The translations under genes were made by a program, and so were the position numbers. Shown here piece by piece: positions 9,263 through 18,513 of a DNA stretch of 64,000 nt. Source of the stretch: Noviherbaspirillum galbum (GTDB lineage Bacteria; Pseudomonadota; Gammaproteobacteria; Burkholderiales; Burkholderiaceae_D). The notes under the pieces are model-generated. The model searched no databases, had not been told where the DNA came from, and saw only the letters and a list, made by a program, of their open reading frames with translations. The stretch spans positions 62,001 to 126,000 of the forward strand of contig NZ_JAAIVB010000008.1 in the NCBI RefSeq assembly GCF_010974945.1, given 5' to 3'. Position 1 is the stretch's first letter. Every line of letters begins with the position of its first letter.

Positions 9263-10126
9263 TCAGATGACCCGCATGGAGTAATCCGTCGCGCGCACGT
9301 CCTTCGTGAGGCTGCCGATCGAGATCCGGTCGACGCCGGTTTCCGCGATGTCCCGCACCGTCTTCATGTTGATGCCGCCCGAGGCTTCGAGCAGCGCGCG
9401 GCCGGCCGTGATGCCGACCGCTTCGCGCATCATGGCCAGGGAAAAATTGTCCAGCAGGATGGACGTGGCACCCGCCGCCAATGCCTCGCGCAATTCATCC
9501 AGGCTTTCCACCTCGATCTGGATCGGCACGCCGGACTCCAGGCCCAACGCGGCGCGCATCGCAGCGGTGACGCCGCCAGCCGCTGCGATATGGTTTTCCT
9601 TGATGAGGATGCCGTCATACAGCGCCAGGCGCTGGTTCTTGCCGCCGCCGACCCGGACCGCGTATTTCTGCGCCAGGCGCAAGCCGGGCAAGGTCTTGCG
9701 CGTGTCGAGGATCGCCGCGCGCGTGCCCTGGATCAGGTCGACGTAGACCCGGGTGGCCGTGGCGACGCCCGACAGCAGCTGGAGGAAGTTCAGGGCCGTG
9801 CGCTCCGCCGTCAGCAAGGCGCGGGCCGGCGCTTCGATCGTGCACACTTCGCTGTCCGCCTGCATCTGGTCGCCCTCGGCATGGCGCCAGTCGATCCGGA
9901 TTCCGGGGTCGAGCCGCAGCATCACCGCCTCGAACCAGGACGCGCCGCAGAGGATGGCTTGCTCGCGCACGATCACGCGTGCCTGCACGCGCTCGGCGGC
10001 AGGCACCAGGAGGCCGGTCACGTCTCCTGTGCCGACATCCTCGGCCAGCGCGGCGGCAATGTTTTGCTCGAAGGCGGCGGCCAGCGCCGCGTCGAAGGGA
10101 GCGAAGGGGTTGCGCAGAGTGCTCAT
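9263..10126 (-). CDS. nadC: Nicotinate-nucleotide pyrophosphorylase (NadC)
   Basis: NadC (quinolinate phosphoribosyltransferase) converts quinolinate and PRPP to nicotinate mononucleotide with loss of CO2. The 287-residue protein shows EDVGTGDVT near the N-terminus, the PRPP/quinolinate contact [14 protein letters not shown], and the barrel-end ASGGI motif. The frame stays open 70 codons further upstream, but that part is antisense-like sequence within nadA. I chose the ATG at 10124-10126, giving MSTLRNPF and normal length. That ATG overlaps the nadA stop in a 4-base ATGA, so translation is coupled. The 3' end converges on the EAL-HDOD terminator. Confidence 0.95.
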   Translation of the reverse strand: MSTLRNPFAPFDAALAAAFEQNIAAALAEDVGTGDVTGLLVPAAERVQARVIVREQAILCGASWFEAVMLRLDPGIRIDWRHAEGDQMQADSEVCTIEAPARALLTAERTALNFLQLLSGVATATRVYVDLIQGTRAAILDTRKTLPGLRLAQKYAVRVGGGKNQRLALYDGILIKENHIAAAGGVTAAMRAALGLESGVPIQIEVESLDELREALAAGATSILLDNFSLAMMREAVGITAGRALLEASGGINMKTVRDIAETGVDRISIGSLTKDVRATDYSMRVI

Positions 10127-11262
10127 GCCGGTCCCACTCCCGAAAACAGTTGCTGTTCTTTCGCCAGGTCGCCCGACGGCCGCACGTTCGCCTTGGCCTT
10201 CGCCGCGAAATCGAGCATGCGGTCGATGCAGACGTAGGCCTTGCGGCCGATCTCCGGATCGACATGGATTTCGTTGGCGCCGGTTTCGAGCACCCGCGCG
10301 AGGTTCTCGAGGCCGTTCATCGCCATCCAGGGGCAATGCGCGCAGCTCTTGCAGGTGGCGCTATTGCCCGCGGTCGGCGCATCGATGAAGCGCTTGCCGG
10401 GCGCCGCCATGCGCATCTTGTGCAGGATGCCGTTGTCGGTGGCAACGATGAACTCATCGGCATCGAGCGATTGCGCGGCGGCGATCAGTTGGGAGGTGGA
10501 GCCGACGACGTCGGCCTGGGCCACGACCGCTTCCGGAGATTCCGGGTGCACCAGGATCTTCGCCTTGGGATGTTCCTTGCGCAGCAGTTCGAGCTCGATG
10601 CCCTTGAACTCGTCATGCACCAGGCAGGATCCCTGCCACAGCAGCATGTCCGCGCCGGTCTTCTTCTGGATGTAGCCGCCGAGATGCTTGTCCGGCGCCC
10701 ACAGGATTTTCTTGCCCTGCGCATGCAGGTGTTCGACGATCTGCAGGCCGATCGACGAGGTGACCATCCAGTCGGCGCGCGCCTTTACGGCGGCGCTGGT
10801 GTTCGCATAGACCACCACGGTGCGGTCGGGATGCTGGTCGCAGAACGCGGCGAACTCGTCCGCCGGGCAGCCGAGATCGAGCGAACAGGTCGCGTCGAGG
10901 TCGGGCATGAGGATGGTCTTGTCCGGGCTGAGGATCTTCGCGGTCTCGCCCATGAACTTGACGCCGGCGACCACGAGGGTCTTGGCCGGATGGTCGCGCC
11001 CGAAGCGCGCCATCTCCAGGGAATCGGAAACGCAGCCGCCCGTTTCCTCGGCCAAATCCTGCAGGTCGGCATCGACGTAGTAATGCGCCACGAGAACCGC
11101 CTGCTTTTCCTGCAACAGCCGCTTGATGCGCGCCTTCAGCGCGGCTTTTTCCTCCGGGCCGGGGTTGGCCGGCACACGTGCCCAGGCGTTCGCGACGCAA
11201 CTGGTGCCGGATTGCATTTGCGGACGCTCGAATTCAACGGTCTTGATAGGGAGAATTTGCAT
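10123..11262 (-). CDS. nadA: Quinolinate synthase A (NadA)
   Basis: NadA condenses iminoaspartate with dihydroxyacetone phosphate to quinolinate using an oxygen-sensitive [4Fe-4S] cluster. The 379-residue protein carries the expected motifs: [38 protein letters not shown], and the C-terminal [13 protein letters not shown]. The three conserved cluster-ligand cysteines of the family fall in these regions. Length suits the longer proteobacterial NadA type. It is the first gene of a two-gene nadA-nadC unit, overlapping nadC by 4 bases. No strong ribosome binding site precedes the ATG at 11262. Confidence 0.96.
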   Translation of the reverse strand: MQILPIKTVEFERPQMQSGTSCVANAWARVPANPGPEEKAALKARIKRLLQEKQAVLVAHYYVDADLQDLAEETGGCVSDSLEMARFGRDHPAKTLVVAGVKFMGETAKILSPDKTILMPDLDATCSLDLGCPADEFAAFCDQHPDRTVVVYANTSAAVKARADWMVTSSIGLQIVEHLHAQGKKILWAPDKHLGGYIQKKTGADMLLWQGSCLVHDEFKGIELELLRKEHPKAKILVHPESPEAVVAQADVVGSTSQLIAAAQSLDADEFIVATDNGILHKMRMAAPGKRFIDAPTAGNSATCKSCAHCPWMAMNGLENLARVLETGANEIHVDPEIGRKAYVCIDRMLDFAAKAKANVRPSGDLAKEQQLFSGVGPA

Positions 11263-11552
11263 GGTCGACAGCCAAGGTAGCGATACGGTGGCGGCAAAAG
11301 CCGAAAGTATGCCTGAGATTCCAATATTGAGCTGCGGGAAGTTTTATCAACATGGCTTGCATGCTTTCACCACAATACGTACAGGATCGAGACAGATTTT
11401 TACAAAACCGCATGGGCAGCCGGCCGAATCATGACTAAAATCAAGAGACCACACGCTGAAAAAGTGACTAATAGCGCTACAACAACGAGATTGCTGCCAG
11501 GAACACCCTCCAACAACAGCTCACGCACTGGCGAGCACACGACGAGATAGGC

Positions 11553-12158
11553 ATGAATACAGTCTATGACAAGACAGAAAAAGGGCGCGATGAAATCGCT
11601 ACGCGCAAGTACCGCCTTACCCCCCGCCTTCGCACCCTCCTGGTCCTGATCGACGGCAAGCACACCGCGGGCGACCTGTTGAAAACCGTAGGCGGACTCG
11701 GATTGACCGACGCCAGTTTTACCGAACTGCTGGCGGAGGGGTACATCGAATCCACCGCCGCAGCCGCTCCCGCGCCTGTCATCCACATCACCACGCCGGA
11801 GGGCGACACCCTTCCGCCTCTCGCCGAAGACACCACGCTTTCCATCGCCGACCTGCCAGTTGAATCGCAGCCGGTGGTGACCGATGCGGAACGCTTTCAG
11901 CGCGTCTACGCGTTCTTCAACGAAACCATCAAGAGCAACATGGGCCTGCGCGGCTATGCGCTGCAGCTGAAGGTGGAAAAGGCGGGCACACTGGAAGAAC
12001 TGCGTGCCTTGCGGCGGCCTTACCTGGAAGGCGTGCTGAAGGCGAAGGGGAACGAAGTGGCGCGCGCCCTGCGCGACCGCCTCGACAAACTGCTGGGAGA
12101 AGGTGAATCTGAGGGAATGGGCAGCACCTTGCTGGCGGAGTTCGGCGACGCGGATTGA
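11553..12158 (+). CDS. Conserved hypothetical protein with winged-helix-like N-terminus
   Basis: I do not recognise a function for this 201-residue protein. Residues about 8-70 (YRLTPRLRTLLVLIDGKHTAGDLL, then FTELLAEGYIES) have the pattern of a small winged-helix or effector-domain fold. A Pro/Thr/Ala-rich linker (about 70-110) leads to a helical C-terminal domain with FNETIKSNMGLRGYALQLKVEKA. No signal peptide, membrane segment or catalytic motif is seen. Similar small proteins are common in Oxalobacteraceae genomes, from memory only. It is divergent from nadA across a 290-base gap and convergent with the ABC-F gene. Confidence 0.75.
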   Translation: MNTVYDKTEKGRDEIATRKYRLTPRLRTLLVLIDGKHTAGDLLKTVGGLGLTDASFTELLAEGYIESTAAAAPAPVIHITTPEGDTLPPLAEDTTLSIADLPVESQPVVTDAERFQRVYAFFNETIKSNMGLRGYALQLKVEKAGTLEELRALRRPYLEGVLKAKGNEVARALRDRLDKLLGEGESEGMGSTLLAEFGDAD

Positions 12159-12179
12159 GCGACGCCGTGCAGGCAAGAT

Positions 12180-12288
12180 GGGATTGCCGCCTTCGCGGGA
12201 ATCACGAGGCGAAGCATTCGACGCCGGCTGCCGATCCTCCAGGTCATTTCGCCTCAGCCGCTCTCATTCCCGCGAAGGCGGCAATCCC
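12180..12288. repeat. Perfect 23-bp inverted pair of REP-like units
   Basis: The 23 bases at 12180-12202 and their exact complement at 12266-12288 (both containing CCGCCTTCGCGGGAAT on one strand) flank a 63-base spacer. It lies between the ends of two convergent genes, where it could act as a bidirectional terminator or mRNA 3' protector. The sequence is a variant of the REP core found elsewhere in the window. Confidence 0.85.
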
Positions 12289-12315
12289 GTTTCGAAGCCA
12301 CGCCGCCGCAGGTTC

Positions 12316-13914
12316 TTACTCGATGCCCTGGCTGGTCAGATAATCCTCATATCCGCCCTGGAAGTCGATCACCTCGCCCTCGCGCACCTCGAGGATGCGA
12401 GTCGCCAGCGATGACACGAACTCGCGGTCGTGCGAGACGAAGATCAGCGTGCCGGCGTATTTGTCCAGCGCGATGTTGAGCGACTCGATGGACTCCATGT
12501 CCATGTGGTTGGTCGGCTCATCCATCAGCAGCACGTTGTGCCGGCCCAGCATCAGCTTGCCGTACATCATGCGGCCCTTCTCGCCGCCGGACAGCACCTT
12601 CACCGATTTCCTCACGTCGTCGCCGGAAAACAGCAGGCGGCCGAGGATGGAACGAATCGCCTGGTCGTCGTCGCCTTCCTTGGTCCACTGCGTCATCCAG
12701 TCGGTGAGGTTCTTGTCGACCGCGAATTCCTCGGTGGGGTCCTGGGGCATGTAGCCGATGTTCGCATGCTCGGCCCATTTCGCCACGCCGTGGTCGGGCC
12801 GCATGCCGCAGACCTCGCCGCCGAGGCAGCGCAACAGCGTGGTCTTGCCCGCGCCGTTGGCGCCGATGATGGCGATCTTTTCGCCGGCCTCGACCAGCAG
12901 GTTAAGGTCGTTGAAGATGCGGCGGTCATAGGACTTCGAGAGGTTTTCCACTTCCACCGCCTGGCGGTGCAGCTTCTTCTCGCCCTCGAAGCGGATGAAG
13001 GGTTCCTGGCGGCTCGAAGGCTTGACGTCCTCCACCTTGATCTTCTCGATCTGCTTCGCACGCGAGGTCGCCTGGCGCGCCTTGGACTTGTTGGCCGAGA
13101 AGCGGCGCACGAATTCCTGCAGTTCGGCGACGCGTTCCTTCGCCTTGGCGTTGGTCGCCAGCTGCTGGGCGCGCGCCTGCGACGACGCCAGCATGTAGTC
13201 GTCGTAGTTGCCGGGATAGATCTTGAGCGTGCCGTAGTCCATGTCCGCCATGTGGGTGCAGACCTGGTTCAGGAAGTGGCGGTCGTGGGAAATGATGATC
13301 ATGGTGGAGTTGCGCTCGTTGAGCACGGTCTCCAGCCAGCGGATGGTGTTGATGTCGAGGTTGTTGGTCGGCTCGTCCAGCAGCAGGATGTCGGGATTGG
13401 AGAACAGCGCCTGCGCCAGCAGCACCCGCAGCTTCCAGCCGGGGGCGATGTTGCTCATCGGGCCGTTGTGCTGGTCGGTCGGAACGCCCACGCCCAGCAG
13501 CAGTTCGCCGGCGCGCGCCTCGGCGGTGTAGCCGTCGTACTCGGCGAACCTCGCTTCCAGTTCGGCCGCGCGCATGTAGTCGTCGTCGGTTGCCTCGAGG
13601 TTGGCGTAAATGGCGTCGCGTTCCTGCATCGCCGCCCACATCTCTGTGTGGCCCATCATCACCACGTCCAGCACCCGCATTTCCTCGAAGGCGAACTGGT
13701 CCTGGCGCAGCTTGCCCAGCCTTTCGTTCGCATCGAGCATCACCTGGCCGCCGCTGGGTTCGAGGTCTCCGCCCAGGATCTTCATGAAGGTCGACTTGCC
13801 GCAGCCGTTCGCGCCGATCAGGCCGTAGCGGTTGCCGTCGCCGAATTTGACGGAGATGTTTTCGAACAGCGGCTTGGGGCCGAACTGCATGGTGATGTTT
13901 GCGGTGGAAAGCAC
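12316..13914 (-). CDS. ybiT: ABC-F family ATPase, YbiT type
   Basis: The 532-residue protein has two ABC ATPase domains and no membrane part, as in translation-associated ABC-F proteins that bind the ribosomal E site. Domain 1 has Walker [10 protein letters not shown] (about 34-42) and [12 protein letters not shown]; domain 2 has GANGAGKTT and [11 protein letters not shown]. The linker between them is rich in basic and helical residues ([19 protein letters not shown]). The N-terminus [25 protein letters not shown] and the length match E. coli YbiT (about 530) better than EttA, Uup or YheS. Its role is probably rescue or modulation of stalled ribosomes. It is monocistronic, with a REP pair downstream. 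Confidence 0.9.
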   Translation of the reverse strand: MLSTANITMQFGPKPLFENISVKFGDGNRYGLIGANGCGKSTFMKILGGDLEPSGGQVMLDANERLGKLRQDQFAFEEMRVLDVVMMGHTEMWAAMQERDAIYANLEATDDDYMRAAELEARFAEYDGYTAEARAGELLLGVGVPTDQHNGPMSNIAPGWKLRVLLAQALFSNPDILLLDEPTNNLDINTIRWLETVLNERNSTMIIISHDRHFLNQVCTHMADMDYGTLKIYPGNYDDYMLASSQARAQQLATNAKAKERVAELQEFVRRFSANKSKARQATSRAKQIEKIKVEDVKPSSRQEPFIRFEGEKKLHRQAVEVENLSKSYDRRIFNDLNLLVEAGEKIAIIGANGAGKTTLLRCLGGEVCGMRPDHGVAKWAEHANIGYMPQDPTEEFAVDKNLTDWMTQWTKEGDDDQAIRSILGRLLFSGDDVRKSVKVLSGGEKGRMMYGKLMLGRHNVLLMDEPTNHMDMESIESLNIALDKYAGTLIFVSHDREFVSSLATRILEVREGEVIDFQGGYEDYLTSQGIE

Positions 13915-13980
13915 GGTGAAGCCTTTGGGAAGAATGCGGAAAATCGTTTGCGCCGTGTTGCGGAAGCATGGCGTTCAAAT

Positions 13981-14060
13981 GGGATTCCCGCCCGGCCGGG
14001 AATGACAGGACCGTGGCAGGCGGCTGCCTGCAAGTCGTCATCCTCGCGCAGGCGGGAATC
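13981..14060. repeat. Two REP-like units in opposite orientation
   Basis: GGGATTCCCG...CGGGAATGACAG (13981-14007) is itself a palindrome with ATTCCCG/CGGGAAT arms. A second unit, GTCATCCTCGCGCAGGCGGGAATC, lies at 14037-14060. They sit in the 223-base gap between dgoA and the ABC-F gene, both read on the minus strand. Confidence 0.75.
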
Positions 14061-14137
14061 TTATTTCAGTCCGGCCAAACGGAAAACCCGGTATTTTAAC
14101 AGATGATGGGACCCGCACGCCCTGCCGGACGCCCGCG

Positions 14138-14767
14138 TCAAGCCCCCTGCAGCAGCTTTTCCCGCGCGCTCATGAAGGCCTCGGCGGATCGCCGGAAGGC
14201 GCCCTCCTCGATGTTCGGCTGGTACAGCGCGCCACCGATACCGAATCCGGCCGCACCCGCCGCCACGTAGGGCGCCATGTTCTGCGGATGGATGCCCCCC
14301 ACCGGAAACAGCGGCGTCCCGGCAGGCAGGATGGAGAGGATGGACTTGAGCGCGCCGGGCGGCAACATTTCGGCGGGAAACAGCTTCAGTCCCTGGGCGC
14401 CGGCGTTCAGCGCCTGGAAGGCTTCGGTCGGCGTCGCCACGCCCGGCATGGCGATCATGCCCGACTTCACGGCATGCGATATGACGTCGACCGCGCAATG
14501 CGGCGACACGATGAGGCGGCCGCCGGCCTGCTTCACTTCGTCGACCTGCTGCACCGTCAGCACCGTGCCGGCGCCGATCAGCGCGTCGGCCGGCGCATTC
14601 TGCATCAGGATGCGCATCGCTTCGATCGCGCCGGGCCGGTTCAGCGGCACTTCAAGGATGCGAAAACCGGTGTCGAACAGGACGTGGCCGACCATCGGCG
14701 CTTCGGCCGGGGTCAGGCCGCGCAGGATCGCTACCAGGGGCAGCGGCGAGGGCTGGAACAAGGACAT
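14138..14767 (-). CDS. dgoA: 2-dehydro-3-deoxy-6-phosphogalactonate aldolase (DgoA)
   Basis: DgoA cleaves 2-keto-3-deoxy-6-phosphogalactonate to pyruvate and glyceraldehyde 3-phosphate, the last step of the DeLey-Doudoroff galactonate route. The 209-residue class I aldolase of the KDPG/KDPGal family has ILEVPLN with Glu39 and the Schiff-base lysine Lys128 in GLKLFPAE. GTVLTVQQVDEV and PVGGIHPQNM complete the barrel. The LEVPLN and GGIHP signature fits KDPGal aldolase rather than Eda of the glucose route. It starts 3 bases after the dgoK stop, so both are cotranscribed. Confidence 0.92.
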   Translation of the reverse strand: MSLFQPSPLPLVAILRGLTPAEAPMVGHVLFDTGFRILEVPLNRPGAIEAMRILMQNAPADALIGAGTVLTVQQVDEVKQAGGRLIVSPHCAVDVISHAVKSGMIAMPGVATPTEAFQALNAGAQGLKLFPAEMLPPGALKSILSILPAGTPLFPVGGIHPQNMAPYVAAGAAGFGIGGALYQPNIEEGAFRRSAEAFMSAREKLLQGA

Positions 14768-14770
14768 GGA

Positions 14771-15697
14771 CTACCTTTCGAGTTGGAACAGATGGCGCAG
14801 CGCGGCGACGTACACGCCGTCAGGCTGCCAGGCGCGCGCGGGAGTGCCGAGCAGTTCCAGCGCGTTGAGATAGCGGGCCGAGAGCCCCGGGCTGCCGACG
14901 ACCTGCACCGGCACGTTGAAATCGCCGCCGCTGCGGCGCCGGATGTCGTCGAGCTCGCTGCCGATCAGCAGGCCGGACAGATAGGAAGCGGTATGGTCCG
15001 GCGGCATCATGTCGGTCACGACCAGGGCGCGGCAGCAGAAGGCCATGTGCGTGAAAGCGCCGTGCGGCGCTGCCCGCAAGCCGGCTTCGAAGGCGGCGGG
15101 AATCGACTGTTCGGCGGTGATCACCTTCGACAGCGTGCCATGCTGGGACATCAGCGCGAAGAGCTCGCCGGTCATGAAGGTGAGCAGCGCCCGGACGGTG
15201 CCATCCTCGACATGCACCCACTTGCTGTGGGTGCCGGGCAGCAGGAACCAGCCGCTGGAGGCGCTCAGCGCCAGCGCGCCGAGAACCTGCGCCTCTTCTC
15301 CGCGCATCACGTCCGGCAGCCCCTGGGGATCGAGATAGCGGTAGCCCGGCACGATGCGGCATCGCACGCCGGGCAGTCCGCTGTCGACCTCGAGCAGGTG
15401 ATTCTTCAGTTCGGTGATCGGCTGGCTGATATCGAGGTAAGGCGCCTCCACCCAGCCGTTGCGGCTGCCGACCATGCCGGACAGGATGATGTCGGCGCTG
15501 CCGACCTGCAGCGTCTGCAGCAGATCGCGAAGCGAATCGCCGAACCTGCCCTGCACGTTCAGGATGCCGGCGTCGTCCTCGTGCTTGCGAACCAGTTCGC
15601 CGCGCTCGTCGAGCAGATAGGCTCGGCGGTTGCTGGTACCCCAGTCGATGCCCAGCAAGGGCGCTGCTGTCGTGCCCGGCGTGGTTGATGCGGTCAT
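14771..15697 (-). CDS. dgoK: 2-dehydro-3-deoxygalactonokinase (DgoK)
   Basis: DgoK phosphorylates 2-keto-3-deoxygalactonate to KDPGal, the substrate of the next gene's aldolase. The 308-residue protein shows the ASKHA-type phosphate motif GIDWGTSNRRAYLL (about 16-29), LSGMVGSRNGWVEAPY, and LPGTHSKWV. Length is usual for DgoK (about 290-330). The ATG at 15697 has a strong GAGGAGG site upstream. It heads the two-gene operon dgoK-dgoA and is divergent from the dehydratase gene over a 187-base region with a 12-bp palindrome. Confidence 0.93.
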   Translation of the reverse strand: MTASTTPGTTAAPLLGIDWGTSNRRAYLLDERGELVRKHEDDAGILNVQGRFGDSLRDLLQTLQVGSADIILSGMVGSRNGWVEAPYLDISQPITELKNHLLEVDSGLPGVRCRIVPGYRYLDPQGLPDVMRGEEAQVLGALALSASSGWFLLPGTHSKWVHVEDGTVRALLTFMTGELFALMSQHGTLSKVITAEQSIPAAFEAGLRAAPHGAFTHMAFCCRALVVTDMMPPDHTASYLSGLLIGSELDDIRRRSGGDFNVPVQVVGSPGLSARYLNALELLGTPARAWQPDGVYVAALRHLFQLER

Positions 15698-15790
15698 GGC
15701 GTCCTCCTCGGTAAAGCCTGTTATGTGAACGATGGCATGGAAAGCCCGGAGTCATCATGCCTTTCTCCTGAACTTTCAAACATCGGCCTA

Positions 15791-15802
15791 ATCAATATTG
15801 AT
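15791..15802. promoter_or_regulatory. Perfect 12-bp palindrome in a divergent promoter region
   Basis: ATCAATATTGAT reads the same on both strands. It lies between dgoK (-) and the dehydratase gene (+), about 83 bases before the dehydratase start. A symmetric AT-rich dyad in a bidirectional catabolic promoter is a natural operator candidate. No regulator gene is in the neighbourhood, so the family of protein that might bind is unknown. Confidence 0.4.
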
Positions 15803-15884
15803 GCTGAGAGACTACCCCGGCGCCACGCCGGCGGACTCAGACCCAATCCTCGCCTCGCAGCATGAATTCCCCCACGAGAACCCT

Positions 15885-17606
15885 ATGACTACAGAAAAGC
15901 CAAAACGTCGCAGTCAGGCCTGGTTCGGCGGGCAAGACCGCGATGCCTTCGTGCACCGCAGCTGGACACAGAAAATGGGTCACCCGGCCGACGAGTTCGA
16001 CGGCCGCCCGGTGATCGGCATCTGCAATACCTGGTCGGAGTTAACTCCCTGCAACAGCCACTTCCGCGAACTCGCCGAGTTCGTCAAGCGCGGTGTCCTT
16101 GAGGCAGGCGGATTCCCCCTTGAGTTCCCTGTCATGTCGCTGGGCGAAACCCAGCTCCGGCCGACCGCCATGCTGTTCCGCAACCTCGCCAGCATGGACG
16201 TGGAAGAGTCGATCCGCGGCAATCCCATCGATGGCGTGTTGCTGCTGATGGGCTGCGACAAGACCACTCCCGCGCTGATGATGGGCGCGGCGAGCTGCAA
16301 CCTGCCGACCATCGGGGTGTCGGGCGGTCCGATGCTCAACGGCAAGTTCCGAGGCAAGGACATCGGCTCCGGCACCGGCGTCTGGATGATGTCGGAAATG
16401 GTCCGCGCCGGCCAGATGACCCAGGCGGAATTCACCGACGCCGAGGCCTGCATGAACCGTTCGGCCGGCACATGCATGACCATGGGCACCGCGTCCACCA
16501 TGGCGAGCATGGTGGAGTCGCTGGGCATGTCGCTGCCGGGCAATGCGGCCATCCCGGCGCCGGACACCCGGCGCAACCGCCTCGCCCAGCTCAGCGGCCG
16601 GCGCATCGTCGAGATGGTCAAGGAAGAGCTGACCATGGACAAGATCATGACCCGCGAAGCTTTCGAGAACGCGATCCGCGTGAATGCGGCGATCGGCGGC
16701 TCGACCAATGCGGTCGTGCACCTGCTGGCCATCGCCGGGCGCATGGGAATCGAGCTGAAGCTGGAAGACTGGGACAGGCTGGGCAGCGAGATGCCCTGCC
16801 TGGTGAACGTCCAGCCGTCGGGCCACTACCTGATGGAAGACTTCTACTATGCCGGCGGCGTGCCGGCGGTCATGCGCGAGATCAGCAGCATGCTGCACCT
16901 GAACGCGCTGACGGCAAATGGCCGCAGCCTCGGTCAGAACATCGAGGACGCGCCCTGCTACAACCGGGAAGTCATCAAGACGGTCGAAGATCCCTTTAAG
17001 CCGCACGCCGGCATCGCCATCCTCAAGGGCAACCTCGCGCCGGACGGCGCGGTGATCAAGCCCTCCGCCGCCACGCCCGCGCTGCTCAAGCACCGCGGAC
17101 GCGCGGTGGTGTTCGAGGACATCGAGGACTTCCGGGCGCGCATCGACGACCCGGCGCTCGACATCGACGAAAACTGCGTGATGGTGCTGAAGAACTGCGG
17201 TCCCAAGGGCTATCCCGGCATGGCCGAGGTCGGCAACATGCCGCTGCCGAAGAAGGTGCTGGAGAAAGGCGTGACCGACATGGTGCGCATTTCGGATGCG
17301 CGCATGAGCGGCACCGCCTACGGCACGGTGGTGCTGCATACCTCGCCCGAAGCGGCGGCCGGCGGACCGCTGGCGCTGGTGAAGAGCGGCGACATGATCA
17401 TGCTCGACGTCGGCGAACGCAGCCTGCATCTCGAGGTGAGCGACGAGGAACTCGCGCGCCGGCGCGCCGCATGGACGCCGCCGCCCATGCCGGACCGTGG
17501 CTACGCAAAGCTCTACGTCGAGCACGTGCAGCAGGCCCATCTCGGCGCCGACCTCGACTTCCTGGTGGGTAGCAGCGGCGCGCCCGTGCCGCGCGAATCC
17601 CATTAG
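15885..17606 (+). CDS. IlvD/Edd-family sugar-acid dehydratase, L-arabinonate/D-galactonate type
   Basis: IlvD/Edd enzymes dehydrate sugar acids to 2-keto-3-deoxy acids using an Fe-S cluster and Mg2+. In this 573-residue protein, cysteines fall at 56, 124 (GCDK, with Lys126) and 197 (SAGTC). Their spacings of 68 and 73 equal those I recall for Rhizobium L-arabinonate dehydratase (Cys59/127/200). That favours a [2Fe-2S] pentonate/hexonate dehydratase over true IlvD. The neighbours DgoK and DgoA suggest that the working product is 2-keto-3-deoxygalactonate; enzymes of this group are known to accept D-galactonate and D-fuconate too. The frame stays open 29 codons upstream to 15798, but I chose ATG 15885 (MTTEKPKRRSQAWFGG) because it matches family N-termini. 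A lactonase gene follows after 31 bases. Confidence 0.9.
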   Translation: MTTEKPKRRSQAWFGGQDRDAFVHRSWTQKMGHPADEFDGRPVIGICNTWSELTPCNSHFRELAEFVKRGVLEAGGFPLEFPVMSLGETQLRPTAMLFRNLASMDVEESIRGNPIDGVLLLMGCDKTTPALMMGAASCNLPTIGVSGGPMLNGKFRGKDIGSGTGVWMMSEMVRAGQMTQAEFTDAEACMNRSAGTCMTMGTASTMASMVESLGMSLPGNAAIPAPDTRRNRLAQLSGRRIVEMVKEELTMDKIMTREAFENAIRVNAAIGGSTNAVVHLLAIAGRMGIELKLEDWDRLGSEMPCLVNVQPSGHYLMEDFYYAGGVPAVMREISSMLHLNALTANGRSLGQNIEDAPCYNREVIKTVEDPFKPHAGIAILKGNLAPDGAVIKPSAATPALLKHRGRAVVFEDIEDFRARIDDPALDIDENCVMVLKNCGPKGYPGMAEVGNMPLPKKVLEKGVTDMVRISDARMSGTAYGTVVLHTSPEAAAGGPLALVKSGDMIMLDVGERSLHLEVSDEELARRRAAWTPPPMPDRGYAKLYVEHVQQAHLGADLDFLVGSSGAPVPRESH

Positions 17607-17637
17607 CGCCATTAAACAATCGACAGGGAAGAAGACA

Positions 17638-18510
17638 ATGAAAACACCGGAATGCGTCTGGGACGCGCATGCCCTGCTGGGCGAAGGTCCCCTCTGGTCA
17701 GACAAGGAACAGGCGCTGTACTGGGTCGACATTCTGGGCCACCGGCTGCATCGCTACTCCATGCAGGCTGGCCAGAAGACCTGGGACTTCGACCAGGAGA
17801 TTTCCGCCATCGCCGAACGCGAGCAGGCCGCCGGCCTGGTGATCACCCAGCGCCACGGCTTCGCCTTCTTCGATCCCGCAAGCAGCGAACTGCGGCAGGC
17901 CGTGCGGGTGGAACCCGACATGCCCGGCAACCGCTTCAATGACGGCAAGGTCGACCGCATGGGCCGCTTCTGGGCAGGCACCATGGATTTCGCCTGCAAG
18001 TCGCCCACCGGCTCGCTCTACCGCCTGACGCCCGACCTCGAGGTGAAGCGCATGGACACCGGCTACCCGGTGACGAACGGCCCGGCCTGGTCCGCGGACT
18101 ACCGCACCATGTATCACAACGACAGCGTGAATGGCAGGGTCTTCGCCTTCGATTTCGACCTCGAGTCCGGCGAGGTCGCCAACAAGCGCCTGTTCCTGCA
18201 ATTCGAGAAAAGCGAAGGATCGCCCGATGGCATGACCACCGATGCGGAAGGCGGGCTGTGGATCGCGCATTGGGGCGCGAGCAAGGTCACCCGGCACGAT
18301 CCGCACGGCAAGATCACGCATGCCATCACCCTGCCCTGCTCCCAGATCACGAGCGTCGCCTTCGGCGGCCCGCATTTCCGCACCCTCTTCATCACCTCGG
18401 CGGCAGATGGCCTCGGCCCACGGGAATTGGAACGAGAACCGCTGGCAGGCGGTCTCTTCGCTGTCGATCTCGACATCGCCGGCGCGCCGGCCAACAAATT
18501 CAAGGGATGA
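17638..18510 (+). CDS. SMP-30/gluconolactonase family sugar lactonase
   Basis: This 290-residue beta-propeller enzyme probably hydrolyses an aldonolactone (arabino-, galactono- or fucono-lactone) to the acid used by the preceding dehydratase. Family motifs include GEGPLWSDKEQALYWVDI (metal-binding Glu near residue 15), NRFNDGKVDRMGRFWAGTM and PDGMTTDAEGGLW. The frame is open further upstream into the dehydratase gene, but the ATG at 17638 follows AGGGAAGAAG and gives standard length. The epimerase gene begins 3 bases after the stop, showing one transcription unit. Confidence 0.92.
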   Translation: MKTPECVWDAHALLGEGPLWSDKEQALYWVDILGHRLHRYSMQAGQKTWDFDQEISAIAEREQAAGLVITQRHGFAFFDPASSELRQAVRVEPDMPGNRFNDGKVDRMGRFWAGTMDFACKSPTGSLYRLTPDLEVKRMDTGYPVTNGPAWSADYRTMYHNDSVNGRVFAFDFDLESGEVANKRLFLQFEKSEGSPDGMTTDAEGGLWIAHWGASKVTRHDPHGKITHAITLPCSQITSVAFGGPHFRTLFITSAADGLGPRELEREPLAGGLFAVDLDIAGAPANKFKG

Positions 18511-18513
18511 TTC

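Noticed and set aside
10127-10336. 70-residue N-terminal extension of NadC
   Set aside because: It overlaps nadA in another frame and is Arg/Gly-rich; the ATG at 10126 overlapping the nadA stop gives normal NadC length.
15798-15884. Upstream in-frame ATG at 15798 as the dehydratase start
   Set aside because: The extra 29 residues do not resemble the family N-terminus, and the codon overlaps the palindrome at 15791-15802 in the control region.
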